The position numbers and the translations under genes are program-made. A stretch of 64,000 nt of DNA. It comes from Loktanella sp. DSM 29012. Its GTDB lineage: Bacteria; Pseudomonadota; Alphaproteobacteria; Rhodobacterales; Rhodobacteraceae. Location of the stretch: contig NZ_FOEJ01000003.1 of NCBI RefSeq assembly GCF_900110705.1, positions 248,001 through 312,000 on the forward strand. The letters run 5' to 3'. Each line of letters starts with the position of its first letter. The first letter of the stretch is position 1. This document shows positions 63,114-64,000 of this stretch, piece by piece. Below the pieces are notes generated by a model that did not search any database, was not told the DNA's origin, and was given only the letters and a program-made list of their open reading frames with translations.

Positions 63114-63638
63114 TCACAAGGCGCGCACGACCATCAGGTTCTGCGCCATACCGAACATCGCGGTGATGAAAATAGAGATCATGCCGACGATCTGCACCCA
63201 CAGGCGGTGGCGCATCAAGATCTTGATCAATGCGTCATGTTCCGGTTCCAACGCATAAATCTTGTTCGCGGTGGACAGGCTGACGGCCCCGACGATCGTC
63301 AGTGGAAAGGACAGGAAAAACAACGCCTGCGCCAGTTGGATCCAGTAATAGAATCCCAGGATCGCCAGTGACGACAAGAAGAAGCAGATGACTGCGGTCA
63401 TCGCGACACCCGCCGAACCGGCCAATGACAACAGCCGCGTGACGCTGATCCGCGTTGCATCAACCAGATCATCGCGGGCCTGGCCGGGCTTGCGCCTCGC
63501 GCGCTGCACCAGATCATACGGAACGCCGATCACATAGTAGCTGAGCGAGGACCACATCAGGGCCAGCACGACCCAATACCAGATCGAACTGAACGATCGA
63601 AAATCGATCACTTGCAGAATTGTCGCATTCCAGTTCAC
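63114..63638 (-). CDS. Conserved four-helix membrane protein of unknown function
   Basis: The 174-residue protein has about four transmembrane helices (SIWYWVVLALMWSSLSYYVIGV; LAGSAGVAMTAVICFFLSSLA; LAQALFFLSFPLTIVGAVSL; VQIVGMISIFITAMFGM). Homologues in Rhodobacteraceae are sometimes labelled as a component of a SufBCD complex, but nothing in this sequence supports that. It lies just upstream of mfd on the same strand. Confidence 0.75.
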   Translation of the reverse strand: MNWNATILQVIDFRSFSSIWYWVVLALMWSSLSYYVIGVPYDLVQRARRKPGQARDDLVDATRISVTRLLSLAGSAGVAMTAVICFFLSSLAILGFYYWIQLAQALFFLSFPLTIVGAVSLSTANKIYALEPEHDALIKILMRHRLWVQIVGMISIFITAMFGMAQNLMVVRAL

Positions 63639-63761
63639 GGGGTCTCGCTTGCTTGGCAGTCATGTGTTGGGCGGACACTATGGCCCGTGCCGGGGAATGC
63701 CCAGACTTGTGAGCATCGCATTTCCGTGCGACCCATCAGGTGTGACAAGAAAGGCCCGCCC

Positions 63762-64000
63762 ATGAAACCCACCGTTGCACCCTTCCCCGCCACACGCCTG
63801 CGCCGCCTGCGCAGCACCGATGCCCTGCGGCGGCTGTCGCGGCAACACAGGCTAAGCGTGGATGACCTGATCTGGCCGATTTTCGTGATGGACGGCACCG
63901 ACACCGAAGAGGCGATCCCTTCCATGCCCGGTGTAACACGCAAGACACTGGACCGCGCCGTGGCCGCCGCCAAAGAGGCCCATGCCCTGGGGATTCCGGC
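63762..64000 (+). CDS. hemB: Delta-aminolevulinic acid dehydratase (3' truncated by window)
   Basis: The first 79 residues are visible (MKPTVAPFPATRLRRLRSTDALRRLSRQ...), with the family stretch DDLIWPIFVMDG and EEAIPSMPGV. The enzyme joins two aminolevulinate molecules into porphobilinogen in haem and chlorophyll synthesis. The frame runs off the end of the window. Confidence 0.92.
   Translation, partial: MKPTVAPFPATRLRRLRSTDALRRLSRQHRLSVDDLIWPIFVMDGTDTEEAIPSMPGVTRKTLDRAVAAAKEAHALGIP

Noticed and set aside
1-64000. Defence systems, prophage, transposons, CRISPR arrays, tRNA or rRNA genes
   Set aside because: None of the typical proteins, terminal repeats, spaced direct repeats or cloverleaf sequences were found; the only RNA genes I can support are ssrA and one candidate small RNA.

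Overview
The window is chromosomal DNA from an alphaproteobacterium, most likely a marine member of the Rhodobacteraceae (Roseobacter group). The clues are the F1-ATPase inhibitor zeta subunit, a short alphaproteobacterial SspB ending in a ClpX-binding tail, a circularly permuted two-piece tmRNA gene, a PstA with an extra N-terminal domain, a membrane-less PhoR, class II DAHP synthase beside a GlxA-type regulator, a CtrA-type box, and GC-rich coding with many ATGA start/stop overlaps. I see no phage, insertion sequence, CRISPR array, rRNA or tRNA gene.

Layout. 1-5.2 kb: a truncated radical SAM gene, a methyltransferase, betaine-homocysteine methyltransferase, the ATPase inhibitor, and the purine run purC-purS-nucleotidase-purQ. 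5.3-8.4 kb: a DctB/DctD-type two-component pair whose regulator lacks the sigma-54 contact loop. 8.5-16.1 kb: a lipoprotein, rne behind a long structured leader, tusA, ccdA, and a translationally coupled pair of a membrane serine-hydrolase-like protein and a cytochrome P450. 16.2-19.5 kb: small proteins, fumC, sspB and a DUF1194 gene. 19.6-21.6 kb: a lone GH13 alpha-glucosidase converging on ssrA. 21.6-26.9 kb: a branched-chain amino acid ABC transporter (liv).

27-44.3 kb: a GlxA-type regulator, aroG, a PAS protein with a CtrA box, yicC-gmk-gamma carbonic anhydrase-metC-phoR, the Pho-box-controlled pstSCAB-phoU-phoB locus, gnd, and ktrAB. 44.4-50.7 kb: a 664-residue protein built of about eleven degenerate ~50-residue YD-like repeats, rpsB-tsf, and a HupE-like gene divergent from a DUF4198 gene with overlapping start codons. 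50.7-64 kb: psuK-psuG (pseudouridine breakdown), a DUF502 protein, a LysE exporter, a patatin coupled to 3-hydroxybutyrate dehydrogenase, a candidate small RNA with a clear terminator, a YejA-like binding protein with a tiny lipoprotein, a CsbD-like stress protein, a DsbA-like oxidoreductase, mfd, a 4-TM membrane protein, and the start of hemB.

How it works together. Most of the window is housekeeping. The phosphate block is complete: PhoR and PhoB flank and control the Pst transporter through a triple Pho box. The tmRNA and SspB adaptor lie about 2.4 kb apart and act in one pathway (tagging and ClpXP delivery). Both ABC operons carry a strong GC hairpin just after the binding-protein gene, which would favour binding protein over membrane components. 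The least explained parts are the YD-like repeat protein, the hydrolase/P450 pair, the candidate small RNA, the rne leader and the atypical DctD.
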